Positions 17,638-25,180 are shown, counted from the first letter of the stretch. The stretch is DNA of 25,692 bases from Chara braunii (GCA_003427395.1 BFEA01000645.1:83717-109408); one strand, 5' to 3'. Notes: generated from the letters alone by a model not told the origin. Program-made: numbers and translations.

Positions 17638-18772
17638 CTTTTTTTTTTTTTTTTTAATCAGAACCTCTCGGTTCTGGCTCCTGCCATTCTGGGGAGCGAC
17701 AGTCCGGTTCCTACTCCCCCGGCAAGTCAAAATAAGTACAACAAACTGACACACGCTCCTCCCCATTCTGGTTGAGAGGTCCGAGTGGACGGCATTGATT
17801 ACTTCCTTAAGGAAGGATATACCACCCCTCACCCCTGCCTAAGTTAGCCTGCTTGACTTAAGTTCTGACTGTTGAGAACCAGGCTGTACAAAAGACTTGT
17901 ATACAATGGATCGGCTATTTCACTCCTCTCAGCTACTCTGCTGTCTGATCTGAATTTAAACGCTGGAGATCCTTGCCTGTATCATGAACTAAATGATCTG
18001 CTGGTGAAGGTGGTATCTTTAAACCATATCATCCCTGGGCCTTCAGAGCCCATCGTCAGCCCCATACCAATGTAGGTCTACTATTGTTAACTGATGGGGT
18101 GGGAAGGGATCCGGAAACTCGGTGGCTGGTCGCAGCGGGAGCCCCTGTTCTACCACAGTCCAATCTTTAAAGCAAATACCGTAATCCCTTCTAAACACAC
18201 CCTGATGATCCCCCTGGGCAGGTCTACCTTCCCATCGGACGGAGGCAATCCAGCCCCCGCTCTCGCTGCCCAACCAGTCTCTTGAGAATCGCTGGATTGA
18301 TTGTGCTATGTCCTTGGCTGAGTGGAACAAGTCCAATTGGTTTTTTGTTCGTTGCCACTGTACCATTAATTCTTGTTGAACATATTGCTTTATCGTGTCT
18401 ATCACCTCTCCCTCCTCCATACGGGCGCCCTCGATGGCATATATACAGCGTCTCCTCCAGAGAGCCCACATGACAGCTCTCCTTCCTATTTTAAACATAG
18501 TGTTCTCGAAGGCGCTATCTGTGGGGGAGGACCAGGATTCACACAGTATGGCTCTCCAGTCCCAAGGCCATTTTGATCCTGTGTCCAGGCGGGACCAAAT
18601 TCTATCCCACCATCGCCATGTGAGGACAGCGCCTGGACATTGCATGAATATATGCGCAATGGTTTCCGGGATTCTGCGGGAGGGGAAGACGGTGTGGCAC
18701 GATTTGCACCACGGCAGTGCCAGCCCTCTCTGCTCCAGGCGGGTTCGATCAATCAACCAGTCGTTGGTGGTT
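17638..18772 (-). mobile_element. 5'-truncated LINE (non-LTR retrotransposon) copy
   Basis: On the minus strand the unit contains the 3' part of a LINE ORF2 (18772 to 18043), a 3' UTR of about 385 bases, and ends in an A-run (the T-run at 17639-17656 on the plus strand). The 5' junction falls at a T-run on the plus strand near 18771-18781. No clear target-site duplication was found, perhaps because both edges are homopolymers. It sits immediately right of the CACTTAGGAAAGTGC repeat word. Confidence 0.7.
18043..18772 (-). pseudogene. LINE ORF2 C-terminal fragment with CCHC zinc finger
   Basis: The frame has no ATG start and opens after an A-run, so it is a truncated 3' end of a longer polyprotein. 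It contains the zinc-binding segment typical of the C-terminus of L1-clade reverse transcriptases: C-x2-C-x14-H-x4-C (WCKSCHTVFPSRR, then ETIAHIFMQCPGAV, plus-strand 18637-18708). Next come the aromatic helix WWDRIWSRLD and a RRAVMWALWRRRCIYAIEG segment, like the W.IW..RN region that ends LINE ORF2 proteins. It stops at TGA 18043-18045. The reverse transcriptase and endonuclease domains are absent, so the copy cannot act alone. Confidence 0.8.
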
Positions 18773-18789
18773 TTTTTTTTTTGCAAACT

Positions 18790-19024
18790 CTTCCTTCTTC
18801 TCCTCGGCTATGTCTGCCTTCACCTTCTTCGTCTCTCCCTTCCTCCTCTTCGTCTACCTCTCTTCTTCTTCCCTTGTCTGAACTCCGCGGCTATGGCCGC
18901 CTTCGTCTTCTTCACAGCAGCGCAGCTTACAGGTATGTGACAGCCAACTTGTATTGCTCGTCTTTCTCTCTCTCGTAATCTCAGAATCAGCAGGTATGTA
19001 ACCAAACTTGTATCGCTCAACCTC

Positions 19025-19075
<51 letters not shown>

Positions 19076-19180
19076 CTTCTTCTTCGTCGTGTGTCTTGGA
19101 TGCAGGTGCGCGGCGGCTTCTTCCTCCTCCAGCGGCCACCTCAGCTATGGCGCATCCTGCTGCGCGCATGGAATAGCGGG
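18790..19180. other. CT-rich segment with duplicated CAGGTATGT
   Basis: TACAGGTATGTGACAGCC followed by AACTTGTATTGCTC at about 18929 is repeated as AGCAGGTATGTAACC with AACTTGTATCGCTC at about 18989. Related CGGCTATG(G/T)C words recur at 18805, 18888, 19143 and 19458. On the minus strand this lies just inside the primer binding site at 19181, so it may be the internal start of an LTR element. No protein domain recognised. Confidence 0.45.
19029..19072. repeat. (TC)n microsatellite
   Basis: Pure TC run of about 44 bases following the second CAGGTATGT copy. Confidence 0.95.
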
Positions 19181-19197
19181 TACCAGCTCTGATACCA
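19181..19197 (-). promoter_or_regulatory. primer binding site for initiator-Met tRNA
   Basis: The minus strand reads TGGTATCAGAGCTGGTA. Its first 12 bases match the complement of the plant initiator-methionine tRNA 3' end (TGGTATCAGAGC), the standard primer site of many plant LTR retrotransposons. One base further out the plus strand has TG (19199), fitting an LTR edge ending in CA on the minus strand. Confidence 0.75.
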
Positions 19198-19611
19198 ATG
19201 CAATCAGACTTGCATCATTCACCAACTCAACCATATGCAAACAGATGACAAACTGCTTCGGCGCAGTGCGCCCAACCCAAGCTCAGAGATATGGAGAACT
19301 TGAACTCAATTCAGAAACAAACTCGTATACACACCCTCACTCTGGCGCCCAAACTCTTATCTGTTCACACACAGTCTTCGGATCACCCTGAATATCCCAC
19401 ACGCATCACTCTGCACTCTCCCATATACACACACAGAACACTAACACTCTAACTCGCAGCTATGGCTGCTCTAACGGAACTAACACTACACTCCTTCCTC
19501 ATGCCCCCTTCGTCCTACGGGCTTCCTGCAGACCTCCTCGCACAAACGCTTCTGGCAGCGTTTCCCCATGGCTCACGCAGTGAATGTCTGAATGGCTGGG
19601 CGCTGCATCTT

Positions 19612-19619
19612 TATTTATA
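19612..19619 (-). promoter_or_regulatory. TATA box in putative LTR
   Basis: TATAAATA on the minus strand, about 415 bases upstream of the primer binding site in element orientation. Transcription would begin near 19585. Confidence 0.4.
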
Positions 19620-19754
19620 CTTCTGTTGATGCTGGTCTGCCTCCCTTCCATTGGGCCCTTGGTGCACACAGTCCCTCATGGTACTTGCTGGACCGCACTG
19701 GGACTGACTGGACCCTACTACCGACTGCATGGGGACTCACCGCCGACTTACTGC

Positions 19755-19965
19755 TATTGCACTGACCCACTTGACCACTTGGCTGGCCTTTTAGTCCCCA
19801 CTTGCCCACTTGACCACTTGGCTCACCACTTGACCACTTGGCTGGCCTCTTAGTGCCCACTTGCCCACTTGGCTCACCACTTGACCACTTGGCTCACCAC
19901 TTGACCACTTGGCTGGCCTCTTAGTGCCCACTTGCCCACTTGGCTCACCACTTGCCCACTGGTCG
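19755..19965. repeat. minisatellite of CCACTTGGCT/CCACTTGACC units
   Basis: Nested repeat of 10-11-base words (ACTTGACC, ACTTGGCT, ACTTGCCC) organised in higher-order blocks that repeat GGCTGGCCTCTTAGTGCCC three times with small differences (about 19784, 19845 and 19912). The protein frames over it are artefacts. Confidence 0.9.
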
Positions 19966-20085
19966 ACCTTCTAGAAGGCCACAGCTACGACTTCCAGACT
20001 TCACTAAGACTTCTACTCTACAGGTCTACAGATCGAACCCCTATCACCTACGGACCTCTACAACAGTCTACGAACTGTTACTAAT

Positions 20086-20128
20086 ACGCAGGTCACGGGT
20101 TCAACTCTCGGGTGCGGCACAGGTAATG
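20086..20128 (+). ncRNA. tRNA 3'-half-like sequence
   Basis: GGTCACGGGTTCAACTCTCG followed by GGTGCGGCACA resembles a T-arm with a B-box (GGTTCAACTCT against consensus GGTTCGANTCC) and an acceptor strand. No matching 5' half or A-box was found, so this is at most a tRNA fragment or SINE-type remnant. Confidence 0.25.
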
Positions 20129-20218
20129 TACACAGGTAAGGTCGGGGTCTAGGGATCGAGCCCTAGGATCTGCATCTGCTACTGCAGAAAGGTGAAAACC
20201 GTTTCAGTGACAATATAT

Positions 20219-20250
20219 GTACGGTTTACCGGGCAGCTCTGGTTGACAAT
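20219..20250 (+). repeat. truncated copy of the hammerhead-associated repeat
   Basis: TACGGTTTACCGGGCAG followed by CTCTGGTTGACAATATATA matches the 3' end of the repeat at 20314-20447, and is preceded by GACAATATATG. The copy lacks everything 5' of TACGG. Confidence 0.8.
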
Positions 20251-20274
20251 ATATACTATATAGGGTTCAGCCTC

Positions 20275-20311
20275 CTGATGAGTCGGTGAAACTCCGACGA
20301 AACAGTTTGTC
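20275..20311 (+). ncRNA. hammerhead-ribozyme-like core
   Basis: CTGATGA (20275-20281) is followed by stem II GTCGG/CCGAC (20282-20286 and 20294-20298) with loop TGAAACT. Then come GAA, a 3-bp stem III ACA/TGT with triloop GTT (20302-20310), and C at 20311. All invariant core positions of a hammerhead are present (CUGAnGA, GAAA, UH with G10.1-C11.1), in a type I arrangement with a minimal stem III, as described for hammerheads of Penelope-like retroelements. Stem I is not obvious: the bases before 20275 (CAGCCTC) do not pair with those after 20311 (ACAGCCCC), so activity is doubtful. Confidence 0.55.
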
Positions 20312-20449
20312 ACAGCCCCTCGTTTGTTGTCCTCTTCTCCCTCTCTGCCTACGGTTTACCGGGAAGTTCTGTTTGATGATAGCCCCTCGTTTGTTGTCCT
20401 CTTCTCCCTCTCTGCCTACGGTTTACCGGGCAGTTCTATTTGACGATAT
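20312..20449 (+). repeat. 67-bp tandem repeat downstream of the hammerhead core
   Basis: Two units (20314-20380 and 20381-20447), each with AGCCCCTCGTTTGTTGTCC, CTCTTCTCCCTCTCTGCC, TACGGTTTACCGGG and a GTTTGACGAT-like end. The second runs into TATATATACACACC. This body and end recur at 20219, 21943, 22361, 22407 and 23631. Confidence 0.9.
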
Positions 20450-20530
20450 ATATACACACCTAAACCATCTCATGGCTGATTATTTAATATTCATATTTGC
20501 GTCCTCTATTTTATGGTATCTCAAGTGCCG

Positions 20531-20677
20531 AGAAACGGGTACAAGTCCTTCGGGACATCCATTAAAATTGGAACGATATAGAGAAGATAGATTAGCATGG
20601 CCCCTGCGCAAGGATGACACGCGTAAATCGGGAAATGGTCCAAAAAGGGAAAAAAAAGAAAAAAAGAAACGGGTACA
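20531..20677 (+). repeat. 14-bp target-site duplication around U6 retrocopy
   Basis: AGAAACGGGTACAA occurs exactly at 20531-20544, directly before the first base of U6, and again at 20664-20677, after an A-rich tail. This is the signature of LINE-type target-primed insertion. Confidence 0.9.
20545..20663 (+). pseudogene. U6 snRNA retropseudogene
   Basis: Full-length U6-derived sequence. The 5' hairpin GTCC-TTCG-GGAC opens it, followed by ATCCATTAAAATTGGAACG, ATATAGAGAAG, a four-base duplication giving GATAGATTAGCATGG, CCCCTGCGCAAGGATGACAC, and GCGTAAATCGGGAAATGGTCC. The plant-type 5' hairpin marks the green lineage. The ACAGAGA box is altered to ATAGAGA, and the AGAT duplication lies between it and the AGC triad. 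Instead of a T-run terminator there is an A-rich tail (AAAAAGGGAAAAAAAAG...) and a 14-bp target-site duplication, so this is a reverse-transcribed copy. Transcription is unlikely, since no USE/TATA promoter is seen upstream. Confidence 0.92.
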
Positions 20678-21010
20678 AAAACATACAAGTAAATGAATCC
20701 AACTTCACAGATACCAACGAAATTGAGATAGCAATGAAAGGGAAGACTGTGTGAAGAAGAAGAGCAAGTGCATGGAATTATATCTATATAAAAAAAAAAA
20801 GACACTGTGTTGTCATGTCAATTTTCAAGTTGCTCCTCCCTCTTCTTCCTCAGGACTCCTCTTTTTTTTTTTTTTTCCCCCTCTCTTTAAGAAGGACCGG
20901 ACTTGGCTTTTGGGTTTGTATATTACAATGAGCCAGGAAATTGGGCCTGGCGTACCTCACAAAAGATAGGTGGTCCAATTGGCAGCCGAGACATCACCTG
21001 TCAACCCCTC

Positions 21011-21042
<32 letters not shown>

Positions 21043-21942
21043 NNCCTCAATGTATTCTCTATCTATATTCTTCACATCCAAACCGGACAGCAGATCTTTG
21101 GGAAAAATAAAATATAATTGAAAAAGACTGCAAACGCAATTCCATTCTCCAATCCCATCTCTCCCTAGCGCCGGCTTATTCAAGGATATTGCCTTTTTTT
21201 TTTTTTTTTTTTTTTTTAAATCGAAGGATATACTGTATTACTGGTGGAACGTGAAATGACAATGCCAGTTGTGTCTGAAACTGCATGGAGTCCCCTATTT
21301 TTATATTTATGCACTTTTTTTTTCCTTCTTTTAATTGTGAGCACATTGCCACCCTTAAAAAAAAAAAAAAAAAAAAAAAAAACATTTAATTCAATACTCA
21401 AAATGGTACCTTAGTTTGAAATTTCAGAAGTTAATTTATAATAATTTGATAGTGGAAATCATGGTACCCTCGTTTTAAATCGCAGAAATGCAAGTTGAAT
21501 TATTAATTTAATAAATTTAATAAATTGAAATCAACTCGCATATCATTGAAATCATGTGATATGTCAATCTGTTTCCTAACTTCCCACTGACAAAGAGTGA
21601 CTCTTTGCATGAATCTCTTTCTCCCTCCTCCCCCTCCCCCCCTTCTTCTCACCCCTCTTCCGCTTTTTGTTTTTTCTTTGGGCTCATCGTTGAGGCAGTC
21701 CAGCTGTGTATCGTGCAGTGAAGTGAAAGGGTTACCAGGTCCCGACCCCAATTCAGGTGAATTCACCTTCCTCTGGCCTTGCTCTATGATTCATTAAATA
21801 TAGTACTCTAATAATAGAGCCCCCCGCCCAAAAAAAAAAAGAACTGAACCCGGTTTTTGTTTTGCTACTGATTTCAACACAGGACGAATCTGTATCTTCC
21901 AAAACAGGAAGAATATATGTATTTCAAAACAGGAAGTATATA
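20678..21942. other. no gene; homopolymers and AT-rich DNA
   Basis: Contains a T-run near 20862, poly(C) from 21012 to 21042 broken by two N (21043-21044, a small gap), T24 near 21194 and A25 near 21358, which are complementary across a 140-base spacer. Just before 21943, AAAACAGGAAG is tandemly duplicated (21901 and 21927). No protein or RNA gene recognised. Confidence 0.5.
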
Positions 21943-22029
21943 ACAGTTTGTCACAGCTCCTCGTTGGTTGTCCTCTTCTCCCTCTCTGCCTGCGGTTTAC
22001 CAGGCAGTTCTGTTTGACGATATATATAT
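21943..22029 (+). repeat. hammerhead-associated repeat, forward copy
   Basis: Starts at ACAGTTTGTCACAGC (just inside the GAAA of the hammerhead core), continues through the CTCTTCTCCCTCTCTGCC and GGTTTACCAGGCAG body and ends GTTTGACGATATATATA. The 5' part including CTGATGA is missing. Preceded by AAGTATATA. Confidence 0.9.
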
Positions 22030-22264
22030 GTAGAGGCACGGTGGAGGAGGCGTTAAGAAGACTGAGAAACTGAATGATTTCAATGTGTCTTTGTTTTTTA
22101 TTTTTATCCTTTGTTCAGTGTAAATTCTTTTTGTAAAACACTGAGAGAAATAAGAATACAGTGAAATAAAGAATAAGAGGACACTGTTTTGTGTCATTCT
22201 AGTTTGTCTGTCTCTTTGCCTGTCTGTCCTTTCATTTTTCTTTTCTTCGCTCATCTTATTTCTT
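22030..22264. other. no recognisable gene
   Basis: AT-rich unique-looking sequence between two repeat copies. Confidence 0.45.
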
Positions 22265-22359
22265 TTTCTACTTCACGTGCTTACGCTCTTAGTGAATAGT
22301 TCTGTGACAATATATATATATATATATATATATTGTCAAATATATATATATATACATGT
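22265..22359 (+). repeat. 95-bp block also present at 12202-12296
   Basis: Contains GTGACAA, a TA tract, TTGTCAAATA and a second TA tract. Identical to the block beside the adapter artefact. The GACAA/TTGTC words resemble the 3' terminal word of the hammerhead-associated repeat in both orientations. Confidence 0.9.
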
Positions 22360-22360
22360 A

Positions 22361-22457
22361 TTTGTTGTGCTCTTCTCCCTCTCTGCCGATGGTTTACAGT
22401 GTGAAACAGAGAGGGAGAAGAGGACAACAAACGAGGGGCTGTGACAAACTGTTTCGT
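22361..22457. repeat. fold-back pair of hammerhead-associated repeat copies
   Basis: A forward partial copy (22361-22398) faces a reverse copy (22407-22457). Arms 22361-22385 and 22407-22431 are complementary over 25 bases with one mismatch, with a 21-base loop. The reverse copy extends through the complement of ACGAAACAGTTTGTCACAGC and stops in TA repeats, retaining the 3' half of the hammerhead core (CGAAAC) only. Confidence 0.85.
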
Positions 22458-22514
22458 ATATATATCGTCACAAATATATATATATATATCGTCAAATATA
22501 TATATTTATATATA

Positions 22515-22549
22515 CCTCCTGAGGGTAGTAACTATACTACCTCAGGAGG
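22515..22549. repeat. palindrome CCTCCTGAGG...CCTCAGGAGG
   Basis: 15-bp stem (22515-22530 with one bulged G, against 22535-22549) and loop ACTA. The same palindrome lies at 12297-12329. It forms the left boundary of the peptidase-like open frame. Confidence 0.85.
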
Positions 22550-22552
22550 CTT

Positions 22553-22756
22553 TACTGTAAACGTCTTACAGTTAGCATTCCACGGTCGCCACCTTCTTAT
22601 GCATCATGCGATGCCAGGCGATCACCTTAATGCCCATCCTCATATTTCTGCCGGCATTTTGCACAGACCCGGGCATTATATGGCGCTCATTCGTGCAGCG
22701 GCCCAGTGGGAACTGTGGGATAGTGGCACGAGGCTATTTTCAACAGAAATGAATTT
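22553..22756 (+). pseudogene. C-terminal peptidase-like fragment (tentative)
   Basis: Frame 3 after the palindrome reads VNVLQLAFHGRHLLMHHAMP, then HISAGILHRPGHYMALIRAA, then AQWELWDSGTRLF. The pattern H-Y-x-A-L-I-R followed about 10 residues later by W-x-L-W-D-S resembles the His and Asp/Asn half of papain-fold deubiquitinase-like or adenain-like cysteine peptidases. The catalytic Cys would lie upstream and is missing, so the fragment is 5'-truncated at the palindrome. The RING-like frame takes over in another frame near the T5 run at 22754-22758, suggesting a one-base frameshift inside one original protein. Family assignment is by eye and could be wrong. Confidence 0.35.
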
Positions 22757-23188
22757 TTGTGTGCCTTGCCGAATCATACGCTATTCTGGATTGTTGACCG
22801 GCTCTCGTGTGACACTTGTCGGGACAGAGATGCGGTGCGCCTTGGCTGTGGAATGCATCATCTATGCCATCGCCATTATCAATCTATTGCGACTACCGCC
22901 ATCTGTGCTGAAGGGTGTCCAACATTTCCTCATTGTACACATCCCTATCACCCAGATATACGTTGTCCCTTTTGTGCCCAAGGACGCTATCAGAACTGCA
23001 TGATGCCGCACTGTGATGAACGTCCTGCTGTTCTTTTGACATGTGGACAACATGTCCTCTGTCAGGACTGTTTTGATGGGATGGTTCGTGCTAGCCGTCC
23101 TGCGGAATGCTGTGCTGGCGCAGCTCTCCTTGGGTATCCTTGTGAACATCCACATCATCCTCACCATAGCTGTGGTGGGGACAGATAA
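22757..23188 (+). pseudogene. double RING-like zinc-finger protein fragment
   Basis: This frame has no ATG and probably continues the peptidase-like fragment. It has two RING-type Cys/His sets. The first is CDTC, then CGMHHLCHRH, closing with CPFC. The second is C-x4-C (CMMPHC), then LLTCGQHVLCQDCFDGM, with a CC pair further on (ECC). Spacings fit RING zinc binding (C-x2-C...C-x-H...C-x2-C/H...C-x2-C). It ends with a His/Pro-rich tail (EHPHHPHHSCGG) and TAA 23186-23188. RING domains usually bind E2 enzymes in ubiquitin transfer, so linkage with a peptidase fold would suggest a ubiquitin-related protein. It is flanked by inverted copies of the hammerhead-associated repeat (21943 and 23631), so it may be cargo of, or a neighbour to, mobile DNA. 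Confidence 0.6.
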
Positions 23189-23630
23189 AGCCTTCGACAC
23201 TACCGACAGATACAGAATTAAAGAAAGAAGAAGTAAAAAATGGGAAGAAGTACAGATTGTTGAAGAAAGAAAAAAAGGAAAAAAGAAAAACAAGAAAAAA
23301 GGAAAAATGTGTTGATCTGTGTGATATGTTATTTGCTTTGTGGCAATTGGATTATCTGTGGGATGTGTCATTTGCTTTGTTTGACTGATAGGCTTTCTTT
23401 CCCTGTCAGGTTTGGTTTCCTCCTCCTTTTCTTTACCTCTTTGCCTTTTGGCTGCGTGCAAGTGGGTCCTTGTGACACACGGGGATGGGGGCAGCCAGCG
23501 CTCAACCTGCCATCCACGTGGCTGGCCTTGTACGTAAGAGGTGATCAACAGGTGGAGCTTTCCTTCCTTATTTCTTCCTTCTTTTGTTTTGACTTTTTCG
23601 CATTTGCGCTCTGATCCACAGTGTATATAT
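23189..23630. other. no gene; A-rich tract then mixed sequence
   Basis: A/G-rich tract at 23218-23312, then an imperfect duplication, GATATGTTATTTGCTTTGT (23322) and GATGTGTCATTTGCTTTGT (23362). A minus-strand 319-codon frame crossing it lies mainly opposite the RING-like frame and is discounted. Confidence 0.5.
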
Positions 23631-23711
23631 ATCGTCAAACAGAACTGCCTGGTAAACCGTAGGCAGAGAGGGAGAAGAGGACAACAAACGAACTGTTTCG
23701 TCGGAGTTTCA
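23631..23711 (-). repeat. hammerhead-associated repeat, reverse copy
   Basis: On the minus strand it starts TGAAACTCCGACGAAACAG, the 3' strand of stem II plus GAAA of the hammerhead core. It then lacks about 12 bases (the TGTCACAGCCCC segment), continues through the CTCTTCTCCCTCTCTGCC and GGTTTACCAGGCAG body and ends GTTTGACGATATATATA. It is 5'-truncated inside the ribozyme-like element, next to a TG/AT-rich flank (ACACATGTA). Confidence 0.9.
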
Positions 23712-23999
23712 TACATGTGTGTTACCAACCGGGCTGCCCGGATCACCTTGTTTGCCCGGGCGGCCAGGCCGGGCAAGGGCCCGGGAATGGCCCTGTACCC
23801 CACTCCCCCCCAAAAAAACAAAAAAATCCGAAAAAAAATATTTTGTGCAGAAAAATAAAATGAACAACTTTTGCCTCAGGGTCACATTGATTTTTTTTTC
23901 CAAATTAAAAATAGAAAATGAACTCATTTTTGGGCCGGCTGGGCATGTGGTCTCGGGCCACTCTGGTAACGTAGTAAATAATATAAATAAATCATGAAA
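23712..23999. other. GC-palindromic then AT-rich, no gene
   Basis: A small GC hairpin (TTGCCCGG...CCGGGCAA near 23750-23778) followed by A-rich sequence. No frame with a recognised domain. Confidence 0.45.
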
Positions 24000-24310
24000 T
24001 ATGGAAGGCCTCCCACGACTCAACACCCCAATTCGAAGTTAGGGATCTAAGTCCAAGGCCAAAACGAGTCAGTCGGTCAGGCCCTGCAAGGTCACAGTCG
24101 GGAGCCCAGGGGTAAGTCGAACAGGTATCCGCTGGGAAGTCATGTCCGAAACAAAATTGCATTTCGAAAACAAGAGTCAGGTCCCCCGTTGAAAGGCCAC
24201 GTCCCAAAGGCAAGAGGCACGTCTGTAGGCAGAGGTCGTGTCCTGTGGCAAAAGTCACTGTCCACAGTCAAAAGTCATGTGCCAAAGATGAGAAGTCATA
24301 ACTCGCAGAC
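24000..24310 (+). repeat. degenerate ~24-bp tandem repeat
   Basis: Diverged units built on CAAAAGTCATGTCCCAAAGG-like sequence recur from about 24060 to 24305 (AAGTCATGTCC, GAGTCAGGTCC, GGCCACGTCC, GGCACGTCTG, GGTCGTGTCC, AAGTCACTGTCC, AAGTCATGTGCC, AAGTCATAACTC). No coding signal. Confidence 0.55.
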
Positions 24311-24666
24311 CCAGCCAGCAGAAGCCAATGAAAATTCGGGAAAGGTACCAGGCCTCACATTCTGAAACAGGCAGGCCGTGGGCATGTGGTAGTGGGTCCA
24401 AGACAAGTCAAGGACAGCAGGGGCTGGGACCAGTCAAAGGCAAACGAAATCCATATGAGGACTGGCCAGGCACATTCCAGGGGGGGATTGCTCATTCGTG
24501 AGAATGTGGAAGTGCTGCTCCAGCACTTGTGCACTGCTTGCGTGAGCCATGCGCGAGAGCCCTGTTGAGGCAGCGCAGCAGGGGAAGACAGCGGCCATAG
24601 CCGCACGGCTGACAGAGTAGGAGATAGGTTGAGTGCAGCGGATGTATTCAGAGTTACGATCTTCAA
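24311..24666. other. no recognisable gene
   Basis: Mixed sequence. Minus-strand frames of 125 and 113 codons (24355-24775) run into translated GA repeats and have no recognised domain. Confidence 0.45.
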
Positions 24667-24752
24667 GCAGAGAGAGAGAGAGGGAGAGAGAGATAAAAAC
24701 AGAGAGAGAAGGAGGAGGAGCACGTGCATCATAAGTGAGAGAGAGAGAGAGA
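24667..24752. repeat. interrupted (GA)n
   Basis: Three short GA runs separated by AT- or GGA-rich interruptions. Confidence 0.85.
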
Positions 24753-25180
24753 GTGAGGCAGAGGAAGGGAGCCACTTACCTTGAGGATGGTGCAGAACTT
24801 GAGCTGTTGGGATAAGCGCCGATGAGCGCTAGGTGACTTGGACTTTGAAACTGGTTAATATGATGATTTGTTGGGAAACTTAAGCTGCGCCACTCTGTGC
24901 TTAACATCTCTGGACTTCAGTGTGGATTTTCGTGTGCATACCTCATTCGTGTATGAGCGGGAATGTGTGCGTTCATGACTTTGAGCAGCAAGGCTCGTTG
25001 CAGATATAAATAATATAACAATAACTGACGGAACTGATATGGAGAGAGATTCACACACACCCAAAAAAAATTCCGGAGAGAAATAATGCACAGCGGATTT
25101 CCAAACCAAGAAGAACTGAACATGTGTCTTTCCCCAACTCTCCAAGTCCAAGCAGTCACGTAGCAGCGTGCCTGGGGCAC
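24753..25180. other. no recognisable gene
   Basis: Unremarkable sequence. No open frame over about 100 codons and no repeat or RNA seen. Confidence 0.45.

Larger units (their letters stand above)
19199..20131 (-). mobile_element. probable LTR of a minus-strand retrotransposon
   Basis: The sequence beyond the primer binding site should be the 5' LTR. It starts with TG at 19199 on the plus strand and carries a minus-strand TATA box (TATAAATA, 19612-19619) in a suitable position for a retroelement promoter. The outer boundary is not determined. CA at about 20130 is a guess, and no second LTR was found in the window. The minisatellite at 19755-19965 lies inside it. Confidence 0.4.

Noticed and set aside
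20020-20160. Complete tRNA gene
   Set aside because: Only a T-arm/B-box-like 3' half is visible. No A-box, anticodon arm or acceptor pairing.
22862-23821. 319-codon minus-strand frame
   Set aside because: It lies opposite the RING-like frame, then crosses low-complexity A-rich DNA and a repeat copy. No domain is seen.
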